From the NCBI RefSeq assembly GCF_019670105.1, contig NZ_AP023032.1:156501-220500 (forward strand): 64,000 bases of DNA, written 5' to 3'. This DNA is from Agarivorans albus (GTDB lineage: Bacteria; Pseudomonadota; Gammaproteobacteria; Enterobacterales; Celerinatantimonadaceae). Below, piece by piece: positions 18,591-28,239 of the stretch. Each line of letters opens with the position of its first letter. Position 1 is the stretch's first letter. Both the position numbers and the translations under genes were made by a program. The notes beneath the pieces are model-generated. The model made no database searches. It saw nothing but the letters and a program-made list of their open reading frames with translations, and was not told where the DNA came from.

Positions 18591-19069
18591 TGAGCACTGT
18601 TCAACCCGCTTTGCAGCTTTCACTACTCGACAGGTTAAGTAATAACTTGGATGAGAATGCTGCAAGCAGTGATATCTATTCAAGCTATGGGCGACAAGCT
18701 TATCGGCGCAGTATTCGCCGTGATTTAGAGGCTTTGCTCAACGCCAAGTTGCATTGGCATACCTGGCCTGAATGGTACAGCGAGTTGGACAAATCACTGT
18801 TTAGTTATGGTTTGCCAGACTTCTCATCTATGCCTTTGAGCAGCCAAGATGGCCGCGAGATGTTGTGTCAAATTGTTGAGCAAACCATTCGTAAATTTGA
18901 ACCTCGTTTTATTGATTTATCGGTGACAACCGTAAGTGAAGAGCAACCGCTTGATCGGGTATTGCGCTTGCGTATTCATGCTCTTTGTCATGCCGATCCT
19001 GAGCCAGAGGAAATGACCTTTGACTCTGAAGTTGAACCGGTATGCCTTGGCATAAAAATAGTTGAGTAG
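18590..19069 (+). CDS. tssE: T6SS baseplate protein TssE (gp25-like)
   Basis: 159 residues of the gp25/lysozyme-like baseplate family. Recognisable pieces are QAYRRSIRRDLEALLNAK, SLFSYGLPDFSSM and IRKFEPRFIDLSV. It forms the inner baseplate ring that nucleates sheath assembly. It overlaps tagJ by 1 nt and is followed 3 nt later by tssF. Confidence 0.92.
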   Translation: MSTVQPALQLSLLDRLSNNLDENAASSDIYSSYGRQAYRRSIRRDLEALLNAKLHWHTWPEWYSELDKSLFSYGLPDFSSMPLSSQDGREMLCQIVEQTIRKFEPRFIDLSVTTVSEEQPLDRVLRLRIHALCHADPEPEEMTFDSEVEPVCLGIKIVE

Positions 19070-19072
19070 AGC

Positions 19073-20902
19073 ATGAGTGACGAGCTGTTAAAGTACTACA
19101 ACCGCGAACTAGCTTACTTACGCCACATGGGGGCTGAGTTTGCCGAGCGCTATCCCAAGGTGGCTGGCCGTTTGCGCATGAGCGAAGAAAGTGTGGAAGA
19201 CCCACATGTTTCTCGATTACTCGAAGGAGTGTCGTTACTTACGGCACAGGTAAGACAAAAGCTTGATGACAGTTTTCCAGAGCTAACCGAAGCTCTGTTA
19301 GGGCAATTATATCCCGATTACCACGCGCCAATTCCGTCGATGTCGGTAATCAAAATGAGCACCCAAAATGTTACTGACTATAGCTTGATGATCCCCAAAG
19401 GCACCGAGTTAGAAACTCAAGTGCCGGGTTACAAAAGTTGTCGTTTTAATACTTGCTACGATACCGAAATGTGGCCAGTAGAAGTTACTCAAGCGAGCTT
19501 TGAAGGTGCGCCGTTTAAAGCGCCACGCCCTAACTTTCAAAAGAATGCTGCAGCGGTAATAAAACTGCGTTTAAGCTGTGAATTTGATGATGTGGCCTTT
19601 AGTGATGTGGGCGTGCAAAAAATGCGTTTCTACATTCACGGACAACCGCAGCTTAGCTACAAGCTTTATCAACTTATTTTCCAATCTAGTGTGGGATTGG
19701 CGTTTGCCTCTCCGGGCAGTTTACAAGCTAATCACTACTTGCAGGCCCGTCATATTAGTGCGGTGGGTTTTGCTGATGATGAAAAAGTGGTGCCTTATGA
19801 TCAGCGAACTTTTAATGGCTATCGCTTGCTGGTTGAGCACTTTCTTTGCCCTGAAAAATTCATGTTTTTTGAGCTACAAGATTTAGATCCTAGTTGGTTT
19901 GGTGACCAGCATGAGGTGGACCTTTACATTTATCTTGATAGCGATTCAGACATATTGGCGAAGCAATTAACCGCCGATAATATTTTGCTGGGCTGTGTGC
20001 CAGTGATAAACCTATTTGAAGATGAGCTGGAGCCTTTACGCTTAGACCCCGCTCGTTTTGAGCACCGTTTGGTGCCTCGTTATCGAGATGCAGATATTTC
20101 AGAAGTAGTGCGAGTGACCGAAGTTGAAGCCTTCGATCAACACGATAACAGTGTAGATGTGACGCCGTTTTACGGTAGCCAATTACCACATTACCCTCAA
20201 GCGGGAAATTTGTTCTGGACGCTACGCCGTGAACTAAATAAATGGGCTGGTGGACACGACGAGCCTGGTGTTGAAAGCTACTTAGCAGTGGTTGATGGTG
20301 ACGCTAAAGCCTTAGATATCGAGCAGCATGAACAGTGGTTGGTTTCGGCTAAAGCATTGTGCAGTAACCGTAATTTGCCAGCGCGCTTGCCTTTTGGTGG
20401 TGGACAGCCATCGATAGTGGTGCCAAGCCGTGCCGATTCGCTTAAAAATGTCCGTTGTTTATTGCCCTTTAGCGAGCCTATTCGCCCCGCTATGTTTGAT
20501 GCTTCTCGCTGGCAGTTGGCTAGTCATCTAACCCTTAATCACTTTGCCCAGCCTAACGCGGTTAAGTTGCTCCAAGAGCTATTACAGCTTTACGATTTTA
20601 AGCAATCACCACAAACCAAAGTATTGATTGAAGCTATCGCTAAGGTAAACATCGAGCGGGCAACAGCTCGGGTTGTGCAAAACGGCCGAGTGGGTTTTTG
20701 CCACGGTTCAGACATTATTTTGGAATTTGTTAATCAAGAACTCTCCGGTATTAACTTGTTCTTTTTTGGCAATGTATTGGCGCACTTTTTCGCTCAGTAC
20801 ACCACCATAAACAGCTTCACTCGCTTATCGATTAAGCATTTGGGGGCCAGCAATGTATTACACCGTTGGCCAGCCATGGCTGGTGACAAGGAGCTAATAT
20901 GA
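19073..20902 (+). CDS. tssF: T6SS baseplate protein TssF
   Basis: 609 residues, typical length. The N-terminal signature is textbook: LKYYNRELAYLR, GAEFAERYPKVAGRL, DPHVSRLLEGVSLLTAQV and a DDSFPELTEALL segment. It makes the TssF2-TssG wedge of the baseplate with the following gene, which it overlaps by 4 nt (ATGA). Confidence 0.95.
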   Translation: MSDELLKYYNRELAYLRHMGAEFAERYPKVAGRLRMSEESVEDPHVSRLLEGVSLLTAQVRQKLDDSFPELTEALLGQLYPDYHAPIPSMSVIKMSTQNVTDYSLMIPKGTELETQVPGYKSCRFNTCYDTEMWPVEVTQASFEGAPFKAPRPNFQKNAAAVIKLRLSCEFDDVAFSDVGVQKMRFYIHGQPQLSYKLYQLIFQSSVGLAFASPGSLQANHYLQARHISAVGFADDEKVVPYDQRTFNGYRLLVEHFLCPEKFMFFELQDLDPSWFGDQHEVDLYIYLDSDSDILAKQLTADNILLGCVPVINLFEDELEPLRLDPARFEHRLVPRYRDADISEVVRVTEVEAFDQHDNSVDVTPFYGSQLPHYPQAGNLFWTLRRELNKWAGGHDEPGVESYLAVVDGDAKALDIEQHEQWLVSAKALCSNRNLPARLPFGGGQPSIVVPSRADSLKNVRCLLPFSEPIRPAMFDASRWQLASHLTLNHFAQPNAVKLLQELLQLYDFKQSPQTKVLIEAIAKVNIERATARVVQNGRVGFCHGSDIILEFVNQELSGINLFFFGNVLAHFFAQYTTINSFTRLSIKHLGASNVLHRWPAMAGDKELI

Positions 20903-21876
20903 AGCTGTTTGACACCTTAAATAGTGGCAGCGAGCAAGACTTCCACCACAGCGTGGTTGCTATTCAAGCTGGTCGAGGTGCACAACACAACGGTGTGGGT
21001 TCTGATACTTTACCCAAAAATGAGGCCTTACGTTTTAAAGTGCCGCAAAACTTAGGTTTTCCGGGTAAAGCTTTGGAGCGGGTAGAAGCGCCTGTTTCTG
21101 AAAACCAGCCTTATTCAGTGTTTGTTAACTTTTTTGGTTTAACTGGACCAAGTGGTGTGATGCCCCGTCATTACAGTGAATGGGTAATGGATCGTTGCAA
21201 GCAGAAAGACGAATCGATGCGAGACTTTCTGGATATTTTCCATCATCGCCTGATCTCTTTGTATCACCGCGCTTGGGAGAAATATCAGTTCCCACTGCAG
21301 TATCAGCGTCAGCAACAAACCAACAAGAAAGACCCTATTTCTAGTGCCTTGCACTCTTTATCTGGTACTTCAAATCATACCCAGCAATACCTAGGTGGTT
21401 TGTTTGCTCAGTCTATTCGTAGTGCTCAAGGTTTAAAGCAAATTGTAGAGCTTATTTCAGGCTGCAAGGTTGTGATTAATGAGCATTTAGGACAATGGCT
21501 ATCGCTAAGTGATGAAGAGCAAACCAGCTTAGCGAGCCGGGTTAATCCAGAGGGGCAGCATGCGCAACTAGGACGCAGTGCCACCATTGGCAGCAAGGTT
21601 TGGGATGTAGGTTCTGCTTTAGAAATTGAAATTCATGCGGCCAATGCACAAGGGGCTCAGCAACTTCTGCCGGGCAGTAAAACACTTTCATTATTACAAG
21701 AAACCGTCGCCGAATACTTGCCCGCGCACGTGCGTCCTCGTTGGAGCTTAATGGCCCGTTATCGAGATATGCCTAGTTCGCGTTTAGGTAAAACCGGTTT
21801 GGGCTTAGGTCAAGGTAGCGCGCTAACCATTAACAGTAAGCGAATGGACGAACAAACCAAAATCCCCATCGCGTAG
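20899..21876 (+). CDS. tssG: T6SS baseplate protein TssG
   Basis: 325 residues. Conserved TssG features include EALRFKVPQNLGFPGKA, FFGLTGPSGVMPRHYSEWV, FLDIFHHRLISLYHRAWEK and, near the end, LGLGQGSAL. It is the partner of TssF in the baseplate wedge. The start overlaps the tssF stop, which suggests coupled translation. Confidence 0.95.
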   Translation: MKLFDTLNSGSEQDFHHSVVAIQAGRGAQHNGVGSDTLPKNEALRFKVPQNLGFPGKALERVEAPVSENQPYSVFVNFFGLTGPSGVMPRHYSEWVMDRCKQKDESMRDFLDIFHHRLISLYHRAWEKYQFPLQYQRQQQTNKKDPISSALHSLSGTSNHTQQYLGGLFAQSIRSAQGLKQIVELISGCKVVINEHLGQWLSLSDEEQTSLASRVNPEGQHAQLGRSATIGSKVWDVGSALEIEIHAANAQGAQQLLPGSKTLSLLQETVAEYLPAHVRPRWSLMARYRDMPSSRLGKTGLGLGQGSALTINSKRMDEQTKIPIA

Positions 21877-21909
21877 TAGATTTTGTTTAAAGGATTATAG
21901 GAAATACAG

Positions 21910-24495
21910 ATGTCGACAATGACTTTAAAATCAATGGTTGAGAAGCTATCGCCCACAGCCAAGCAGAGCCTAGAAGCGGCCGCTGCGCTGTCTAATAGCC
22001 GCAGTCATTTTAGTGTAGAGATCCAGCATTGGTTATTAGCGATGTGCGAAGGCCAAACCGAAGATCTTATGTTGGTGGCCGAGCATTTTGCGGTTGATAT
22101 TGATGCATTAACTGCCGATCTAAATCGCAATCTCGAGCGGGCTAAAACCGGTAATCAGCAAACTCCTGGTTTATCGCCGCAAATTGTCAGCTTATTGAGC
22201 GCCGCTTGGATGGCTGCCACTATTGAATACAACGCAGACAATATCGCGCCTATCCACATTATTCATGCCTTGCTAAACGACGATACCCTTAGCTTTAGCA
22301 CCATGCATTTCTTGAAGCAGTTAGAAAACATCGACCCAGCTCAGTTGGCGCATGTATGGCCGACGCTTAATCAAAATGCCGAAGCTGCAACTGCAAGCCA
22401 AGTTAAAGGCTCGGGCAAAACACCAAGTTTAGATCAGTTTACTATCGACCTTACCGAGCAAGCACGCTCTGGCAAGCTTGACCCAATACTTGGTCGCGAC
22501 GAAGAAATTCGCCAGATGATCGACATTTTAACCCGTCGCCGCCAAAACAACCCGATACTTACTGGCGAAGCCGGTGTAGGTAAAACTGCAGTTGTAGAAG
22601 GTTTAGCGCAGCGTATTGCTGATAACGATGTGCCCGAATCACTGCAAAATGTAAAAATTCATGTTTTAGATTTAGCCTTGCTGCAAGCTGGTGCGGGCAT
22701 GAAAGGCGAGTTCGAAAATCGTCTTAAGTCGGTAATCAGTGAAGTGAAGAATTCGGCTACACCTATTATTGTGTTTATCGACGAAGCGCATACCTTAATT
22801 GGTAGCGGTGGCCAAGCTGGCCAAAATGATGCCGCCAACCTGCTTAAACCCGCGCTGGCGCGTGGTGAACTGCGCACTATTGCGGCAACTACTTGGGCCG
22901 AATACAAAAAGTACTTTGAGAAAGATGCAGCATTAACGCGTCGTTTCCAGGTGGTTAAAGTAGAAGAGCCAAGCGAAGAAAAAGCCATTGTGATGTTACG
23001 CGGCTTACTACCTGTGATGGAAAAGCACCATCGCGTATCAATTAGCGACCAAGCCTTGCAAGCCGCAGTGCGTTTATCTAACCGCTACATTAATGCTCGC
23101 CAGTTACCCGACAAAGCCGTTGCTTTGCTTGATACCGCCTGTGCCCGCGTGGCGATGAGCCAAGCCGCTACCCCTAGCCAAGTAGAGCGTTTACAGCGCA
23201 AACAGCAACAGTTGGTTGCGCAAATTGAGCAATTGGAACGCGAACAGTTAACGGGTTCTGAACACCAAGAATTGTTGCAGCAGCTCAATGCAGAATTAGC
23301 TGATACCCAAAGTGCCTTTGAACAAGCAGAAGCTACTTGGCGAGACGAGCAGGGTATGGTGCTTCAAGCTAAACAACATGCCGATAGCATTCTCAATACC
23401 GAGGAAGAAACCGAAGAAAATGCCCGAGAGCAGCTGGTAGAGATTAAAGCGAGCTTGGCAGAAGTTGCCCAACCAATGGTGTTTTTAGAAGTAGACGAAG
23501 TGCTAGTCGCCGAAGTTATTGCCGATTGGACTGGTATACCACTGGGCCGCATGCAATCAGACGAAGTAGAAACCATTTTGGGTTTGCCACAAAAAATGGG
23601 CGAGCGAATTGTTGGTCAAGGCCACGCACTAGAACTCATTAGTAAAGTGGTGCAAACAGCGCGTGCTCAGCTAAGTGATGAGCGCAAGCCAAACGGTGTG
23701 TTTTTGCTAACCGGGCCAAGTGGTACTGGTAAAACAGAAACAGCGTTAACCCTAGCCGAGCAAGTATACGGCAGCGAAGATAACTTAACGGTTATCAATA
23801 TGTCGGAGTTTAAAGAGGAACATAAAGTTTCTCTGTTGGTGGGTTCACCTCCTGGCTATGTAGGTTATGGTGAAGGTGGTGTTCTAACTGAAGCCGTGCG
23901 CCGTAAGCCATACAGCGTAGTACTACTAGACGAAATGGAAAAAGCCCATCCGGGCGTGCAAGATATTTTTTACCAAGTGTTCGATAAAGGCACCATCAAA
24001 GATGGCGAAGGTCGAGACATCGACTTTAAAAATACCATCATCATCATGACTTCTAACGTGGGTACCGAAACTACCACCGGTTTATTTGAAGATGAAGAAA
24101 CAGCTCCTGATATCGAAGGGCTAAAACACGCTCTAAGTGATGATTTGCTCGCGGTATTTAAGCCGGCCTTTATTGGTCGCCTAAATCTCATCCCATTTGT
24201 GCCACTTAACCGCGACACGCTAAATCAAATTGTGCGTTTACAGCTAGGTAGAGTTGAGCAGCGATTTGCTCGAAATTACCAAGCAGAATTAAGTTTTTCT
24301 GAATCGGTCATCGAACACCTAAACAGCCAGTCTCAAAATGCTGATGTTGGCGCAAGGGCAATTCAAAATAATATTCAAAATGAATTGTTGCCTGTGATCT
24401 CTAATAAGGTATTAGAAGCCATATCTCAACGCCTTAATATAGAGAAAATTAGCGTAGATTTAGTTGAAGATACTTATTGTGTCGAAATGTTGTAA
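21910..24495 (+). CDS. tssH: T6SS ATPase TssH (ClpV)
   Basis: 861-residue AAA+ disaggregase that dismantles contracted sheaths for reuse. It has a Clp N-domain at the start, first Walker [10 protein letters not shown] (about 219-227) with VFIDEAHTL, a middle coiled-coil region (about 420-510), and second Walker [10 protein letters not shown] (about 602-610) with [10 protein letters not shown]. The C-terminal ClpB-D2-like small domain is complete. It is the last core gene of the operon; a 196-nt gap then precedes hcp. Confidence 0.96.
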   Translation: MSTMTLKSMVEKLSPTAKQSLEAAAALSNSRSHFSVEIQHWLLAMCEGQTEDLMLVAEHFAVDIDALTADLNRNLERAKTGNQQTPGLSPQIVSLLSAAWMAATIEYNADNIAPIHIIHALLNDDTLSFSTMHFLKQLENIDPAQLAHVWPTLNQNAEAATASQVKGSGKTPSLDQFTIDLTEQARSGKLDPILGRDEEIRQMIDILTRRRQNNPILTGEAGVGKTAVVEGLAQRIADNDVPESLQNVKIHVLDLALLQAGAGMKGEFENRLKSVISEVKNSATPIIVFIDEAHTLIGSGGQAGQNDAANLLKPALARGELRTIAATTWAEYKKYFEKDAALTRRFQVVKVEEPSEEKAIVMLRGLLPVMEKHHRVSISDQALQAAVRLSNRYINARQLPDKAVALLDTACARVAMSQAATPSQVERLQRKQQQLVAQIEQLEREQLTGSEHQELLQQLNAELADTQSAFEQAEATWRDEQGMVLQAKQHADSILNTEEETEENAREQLVEIKASLAEVAQPMVFLEVDEVLVAEVIADWTGIPLGRMQSDEVETILGLPQKMGERIVGQGHALELISKVVQTARAQLSDERKPNGVFLLTGPSGTGKTETALTLAEQVYGSEDNLTVINMSEFKEEHKVSLLVGSPPGYVGYGEGGVLTEAVRRKPYSVVLLDEMEKAHPGVQDIFYQVFDKGTIKDGEGRDIDFKNTIIIMTSNVGTETTTGLFEDEETAPDIEGLKHALSDDLLAVFKPAFIGRLNLIPFVPLNRDTLNQIVRLQLGRVEQRFARNYQAELSFSESVIEHLNSQSQNADVGARAIQNNIQNELLPVISNKVLEAISQRLNIEKISVDLVEDTYCVEML

Positions 24496-24501
24496 TTAGT
24501 G

Positions 24502-24530
24502 TTTTCACTATTGATCAAAATATTTATAAT
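24502..24530 (+). promoter_or_regulatory. Candidate promoter for hcp
   Basis: In the AT-rich 196-nt gap between clpV and hcp, a perfect TATAAT (24525-24530) is preceded at 17 nt by TTTTCA (24502-24507), a 4/6 match to the -35 box. An independent promoter for hcp is common in T6SS loci. A TTGACA at 24576 has no matching -10. No sigma-54 element was seen. Confidence 0.4.
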
Positions 24531-24691
24531 GTACCACTTAATTGGGTTGTGATTGTTATTCAGTTTTTGATGTTTTTGACATTTATTAAATTGTTTTACG
24601 GTTTCGACTAATAAAATTGCGCGTGTTAAAACGCTGCATTAAAACATACCCATTAGGGTTATTTTTACTTAATTAGCTAAAGGAAATTAGC

Positions 24692-25171
24692 ATGCAAGCG
24701 AATACTTATTTGAAGTACGGCGATATCAAGGGTGAAGCGACAGCTGAACAGTACAAAGACTTAATTACTCTTTTGTCTGTAGATTGGTCAGTAGCACGTG
24801 AAATCTCTTCTCACACTGGTACTGCTCAAGATCGTGAAGCGAGTGCAACGCGTTTATGTGACATCAACATCACTAAAATGCAAGATAAAGCTTCTCCAGA
24901 TCTTTTCAAAGAAGCCACTATTGGTAAGGGTAAGCCAGCGGTTTTCCACATTACTAAACAAGGTGAGAAAATCGAAGAAATCATGAAAATTGAACTGACT
25001 GACGCAATGATTTCTAGCTACTCAGTATCAATTCAAGATGACCGCCCAGTTGAAAACATCACTATTTCTTACACAGAAATGATGATGACTGTTACACCTA
25101 CCGATGACCAAAACAATGTTCAAGCTCCGCTTGTTTACGGTTACAGCGGTGTTAAAGGCCAACAAATGTAA
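24692..25171 (+). CDS. hcp: T6SS tube protein Hcp (TssD)
   Basis: 159 residues, normal Hcp size. The family pattern is clear: NTYLKYGDIKGEAT at the start, then SPDLFKEATIGKG, EIMKIELTDAMISSYSVS and VENITISYTEMMMTV. Hcp hexamers form the inner tube expelled by the sheath. A good AAAGGAAATTAGC binding site precedes the ATG. A strong terminator follows directly, which fits the usual high expression of hcp relative to the genes behind it. Confidence 0.97.
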   Translation: MQANTYLKYGDIKGEATAEQYKDLITLLSVDWSVAREISSHTGTAQDREASATRLCDINITKMQDKASPDLFKEATIGKGKPAVFHITKQGEKIEEIMKIELTDAMISSYSVSIQDDRPVENITISYTEMMMTVTPTDDQNNVQAPLVYGYSGVKGQQM

Positions 25172-25181
25172 TTGGCTTTCT

Positions 25182-25214
25182 GCGGGGTAGTTAATCTATC
25201 CCGCTTATTTTTTT
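25182..25214 (+). terminator. Intrinsic terminator/attenuator between hcp and vgrG
   Basis: A 9-bp stem (GCGGGGTAG / CTATCCCGC, one G-U pair) with a TTAAT loop is followed by TTATTTTTTTT. It starts 10 nt after the hcp stop, and the T-run ends 8 nt before the vgrG start. It should end most hcp transcripts. No separate vgrG promoter fits in the gap, so vgrG expression presumably depends on read-through. Confidence 0.85.
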
Positions 25215-25221
25215 AACTAGC

Positions 25222-27051
25222 GTGAACATGAAGCATATGGAAAAGGCAAGTCAAAGTAAGAATATCATTCAAATAGAAACGCCATTGGGTAAAGATGTAT
25301 TACATCTTACTCAGTTTGATATTCAGGAAGGTATATCTTCACCTTTCTCTATTAATGTTTCTTGTTATACAAATGGACAGATAATATCTGAGTCCGACGT
25401 TATTGGAAAACCGGTTACCATTAATTTAGATTATCTAAAAGGTAAAGCCAGTGTTACCCGTTTTTTTAATGGCGTTGTTGCCAGTATTACTTCTCTAGGT
25501 AGTCGTGTTCCTAGTGAAGCAGAAGGCGAAAAATACCAAGATTACCAACTACAGATCGTGTCGAATTTACACTTTCTTAAGCAGCGCAGTAATTGCCGAA
25601 TTTTTCAAAGCTTAACCGCTGACGAAATCGTAAAAAAGATTTTTGCAGAACACGGCGTGCAAGTAAAAAGTGAACTTAAGGGCAGTTACCCAACTTTGGG
25701 TTACAAAGTTCAATATAACGAAAGTGATTTTGCCTTTGTGCATCGTTTGCTTGAAGAAGCAGGCATCTTTTACATTATTGAACATAGTAAGGCCAAGCAC
25801 AGTGTTGTATTGGCTGATGCTTTGAGTGCCTACCGCGAAGCAGAAGAAAGCAAAGTAGCCTTTACCACCGGTTCATTGTCAGAATCTCACGTGTTCTCTT
25901 GGAGTGGTAACCTAAACATCACTCCGGGTATTGCGAGTAAAGGCGGTTACGACTTTATAAAACCAAGCGCAAAACCAAAGGGTGAACAGCAAAATACGGC
26001 GTTAACCAAACAACAGCAAAATGGCGAAGTGTTTGAGTATTATGCCGGTTCCGAATTTAACCCTGCTTTGCAAAATGCTGCTAACGTAGCTTTAGAAGCA
26101 ATGCAGCGAGATGCCTTAGTGTGCCGAGGTGGCAGTACTTGCGCTACTTTTAGCGCTGGTCAGTACTTTGGTTTTAAATCACATGAAGATCCCGCTCAGG
26201 TAGGGAAAAGCTACTTAATTACTCAACTTAGTTTGAGTGTTGCCATTACCAGCCAAACTGGCGCAGCTAAAAACAGCGGCCAAGTGCTACACAATCAGTT
26301 CTCTTGCATCCCGGCTGACGTATTGTTCAGACCATCCCAAACCACGGCTCGGCCGGTGATTCATGGCGCCCAAACAGCCTTGGTGACGGGTGATCCGGGT
26401 GAAGAGATCCATGTAGATAAATATGGCCGTATTAAGGTGCTGTTCCACTGGGATCGCGAAGGCAAAAGCGACAGTAACAGCTCGTGTTGGATTCGGGTTT
26501 CGCAAAACTGGGCAGGCAGCCGTTACGGCGCATTCTTCTTGCCAAGAGTGGGCCAGGAAGTACTGGTTAGCTTTTTAGAAGGCGACCCTGACCAACCGGT
26601 GATTACAGGTGCGCTATACAACGGCGACCAGATGCCGCCTTATGGCTTACCTAGTAAAAAATCGCAGTCTGGAATAAAGACTCGCTCAACCAAAGGCGGT
26701 GGCGAGAGTAACTTTAACGAAATACGTTTTGATGACGATGCCGGTAAAGAGCTGCTTTACATGCAGGCAGAGAAAGATCTGCAAACCGAAATCAAACAAA
26801 ACCAAACTGAAAAAATTGGTAAAGATCTTAGCATTGAGGTTGCCGAAAACCAGTCTGAGAAAATAGGTAAGAACCTAGTAATAGATGTTGGCAAAAATAT
26901 CGATTTAGTGGCTGGTAGTAAAATCACCATTAAAGCGGGTGGCGCTTCTATCACCCTTTCAAGTGGCGGCAATATTGATATCAAAGGTACCTCGGTATCG
27001 ATTAACGGCACCTCTATCGCGCTTAAAGCGCCAGCTATTTCACTGAACTAA
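25222..27051 (+). CDS. vgrG: T6SS spike protein VgrG (TssI)
   Basis: 609 residues. The gp27/gp44-like half includes LTQFDIQEGISSPFSINV, YKVQYNESDFAFVHRLLEEAG and FSAGQYF. The gp5-like OB-fold and beta-helix half includes YGRIKVLFHWDREGK, WIRVSQNWAG and VLVSFLEGDPDQPVITGALYN. Short repeats NQ(T/S)EKIGK(D/N)L near 530-560 form the needle. There is no C-terminal effector extension. The 25222 start is a GTG; ATGs at 25228 and 25237 are alternatives, and none has a strong binding site. Confidence 0.95.
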   Translation: MNMKHMEKASQSKNIIQIETPLGKDVLHLTQFDIQEGISSPFSINVSCYTNGQIISESDVIGKPVTINLDYLKGKASVTRFFNGVVASITSLGSRVPSEAEGEKYQDYQLQIVSNLHFLKQRSNCRIFQSLTADEIVKKIFAEHGVQVKSELKGSYPTLGYKVQYNESDFAFVHRLLEEAGIFYIIEHSKAKHSVVLADALSAYREAEESKVAFTTGSLSESHVFSWSGNLNITPGIASKGGYDFIKPSAKPKGEQQNTALTKQQQNGEVFEYYAGSEFNPALQNAANVALEAMQRDALVCRGGSTCATFSAGQYFGFKSHEDPAQVGKSYLITQLSLSVAITSQTGAAKNSGQVLHNQFSCIPADVLFRPSQTTARPVIHGAQTALVTGDPGEEIHVDKYGRIKVLFHWDREGKSDSNSSCWIRVSQNWAGSRYGAFFLPRVGQEVLVSFLEGDPDQPVITGALYNGDQMPPYGLPSKKSQSGIKTRSTKGGGESNFNEIRFDDDAGKELLYMQAEKDLQTEIKQNQTEKIGKDLSIEVAENQSEKIGKNLVIDVGKNIDLVAGSKITIKAGGASITLSSGGNIDIKGTSVSINGTSIALKAPAISLN

Positions 27052-27059
27052 GGGACATA

Positions 27060-27347
27060 ATGGGTAAGCCAGTAGCAATGCTCGGGTCATTTCACGTATG
27101 TCCTAAAGTGCAAAATAAAGTACCGCATGTTGGTGGCCCAGTGGTTGGCGGCAACGGTACGGTAACCGCTGGCGGAATGCCGGTTGCCTGCGTGGGCGAT
27201 AAGTTGGTGTGTATTGGACCGCCAGATACGATTAAGTCGGGTTCCTCTTCGGTTACGGTTGGTGGTAAAGCAGTAGCGCGATTAGGTGATTCAACTGCCC
27301 ATGGTGGCAAAATTGTAGTAGGTAACCCTACGGTGTTAATAGGCTAG
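27060..27347 (+). CDS. PAAR-domain spike tip protein
   Basis: 95 residues, all of it a PAAR domain: Gly-rich repeats such as GGPVVGGNGTVTAGGMPVA and GSSSVTVGGKAVARLGD, with the HGG motif before a final VVGNPTVLIG strand. PAAR proteins cap the VgrG trimer and carry effectors. It is stand-alone here, so the downstream Rhs effector, which has no PAAR of its own, must be loaded non-covalently. It sits 8 nt after vgrG and is preceded by AGGGA. Confidence 0.92.
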   Translation: MGKPVAMLGSFHVCPKVQNKVPHVGGPVVGGNGTVTAGGMPVACVGDKLVCIGPPDTIKSGSSSVTVGGKAVARLGDSTAHGGKIVVGNPTVLIG

Positions 27348-27349
27348 GC

Positions 27350-28222
27350 ATGAACTTGCAGCTAGACATTGAGGCCCTGCAGCTTGGTGAATACAGCGAT
27401 TCAAACGCTATTTTTGGTTTAAGTGATGATGAGATTGCCGCAACCGTAAGCATTAAGGGCGAGCAGGCTCTACGTCACTACAGCTTTAATGAAGCAGGTC
27501 GAGCCGAGCTAGCCAAGCTAAAAGTCGATGCTGATGCGGTGTTTGTATTGCTGCCTGAAGCGCCTCTAGAGCAGGCAAAAAGCCAAGTTTATCAAGATAC
27601 TTTGGCATTGGTGCCTCAGTTAGCGCAAAGCAAAAAAGTGTATTTGTTTCCCTATGGTCGCTGCGCCATGCAATTAGCGCTGCGCCAAGCGCTTAAGTTA
27701 TTTAATCAGCAGTTGGCGGGCTCAATTCAAGTGCTGGCTTATCATCAAGATGAGCGTTTAGCTGCAACGCAAGCGCTTGAGCAAACCGCTAGCATTGCTA
27801 GTGAGTGTTTCATCGCTGCTCGGTTACAGCCGGCTAAGCGTGGTTTTGCTGTGCCTTGGGCCAGCTATGAGGTGCAAACCTCAGATAAAAGCATTGCTGC
27901 AACAGTGGCGGCGTTAATCCAACGTTATCGTGGCCAGTGCGGACAAGAGCTAACTCAATGCTATATGCCAAGTGCCTTAAGCAGTGACTTAATGGATGGT
28001 TGGTTAGCGGCTTTTCAATGTTTTGAAAATAGCGTTGGTTCGCGCAGCCAAGTGATATTTGCTGACGCCAGAGTCGGGGACTTAGCGGCCTGTACTGGCT
28101 TGTTTAATTTGTGTCATTTATTTACTCACTATCAGCAGCAAAAACATGCTGGTTTGAGTTTTCAATTGGATATTTCTGATCAGACTTACCGCAGTGCAAT
28201 GATGCTCGCGTGGGTCGCCTAG
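27350..28222 (+). CDS. Candidate T6SS adaptor with thiolase/ketosynthase-like fold
   Basis: 290 residues, no signal peptide or membrane segment. I do not recognise it outright. The spacing of hydrophobic blocks recalls a degenerate beta-ketoacyl-synthase/thiolase fold: an Ala-rich helix (CAMQLALRQALKL) followed by the strand SIQVLAYHQDE, and near the C-terminus the block VGDLAACTGLFNL, which resembles the GD-xGAA-G segment of ketosynthases. No catalytic Cys-His-His set is evident. Its position between PAAR and Rhs is where effector chaperones or adaptors usually lie, and thiolase-like genes are known from Pseudomonas vgrG clusters. Function as a loading adaptor for the Rhs protein is inferred. 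Confidence 0.5.
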   Translation: MNLQLDIEALQLGEYSDSNAIFGLSDDEIAATVSIKGEQALRHYSFNEAGRAELAKLKVDADAVFVLLPEAPLEQAKSQVYQDTLALVPQLAQSKKVYLFPYGRCAMQLALRQALKLFNQQLAGSIQVLAYHQDERLAATQALEQTASIASECFIAARLQPAKRGFAVPWASYEVQTSDKSIAATVAALIQRYRGQCGQELTQCYMPSALSSDLMDGWLAAFQCFENSVGSRSQVIFADARVGDLAACTGLFNLCHLFTHYQQQKHAGLSFQLDISDQTYRSAMMLAWVA

Positions 28223-28239
28223 TGGTGTAAAACAGCAGT

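Noticed and set aside
24496-24691. Sigma-54 promoter upstream of hcp
   Set aside because: Such promoters are known for hcp in other species, but no GG-N10-GC element of the right type is visible here.
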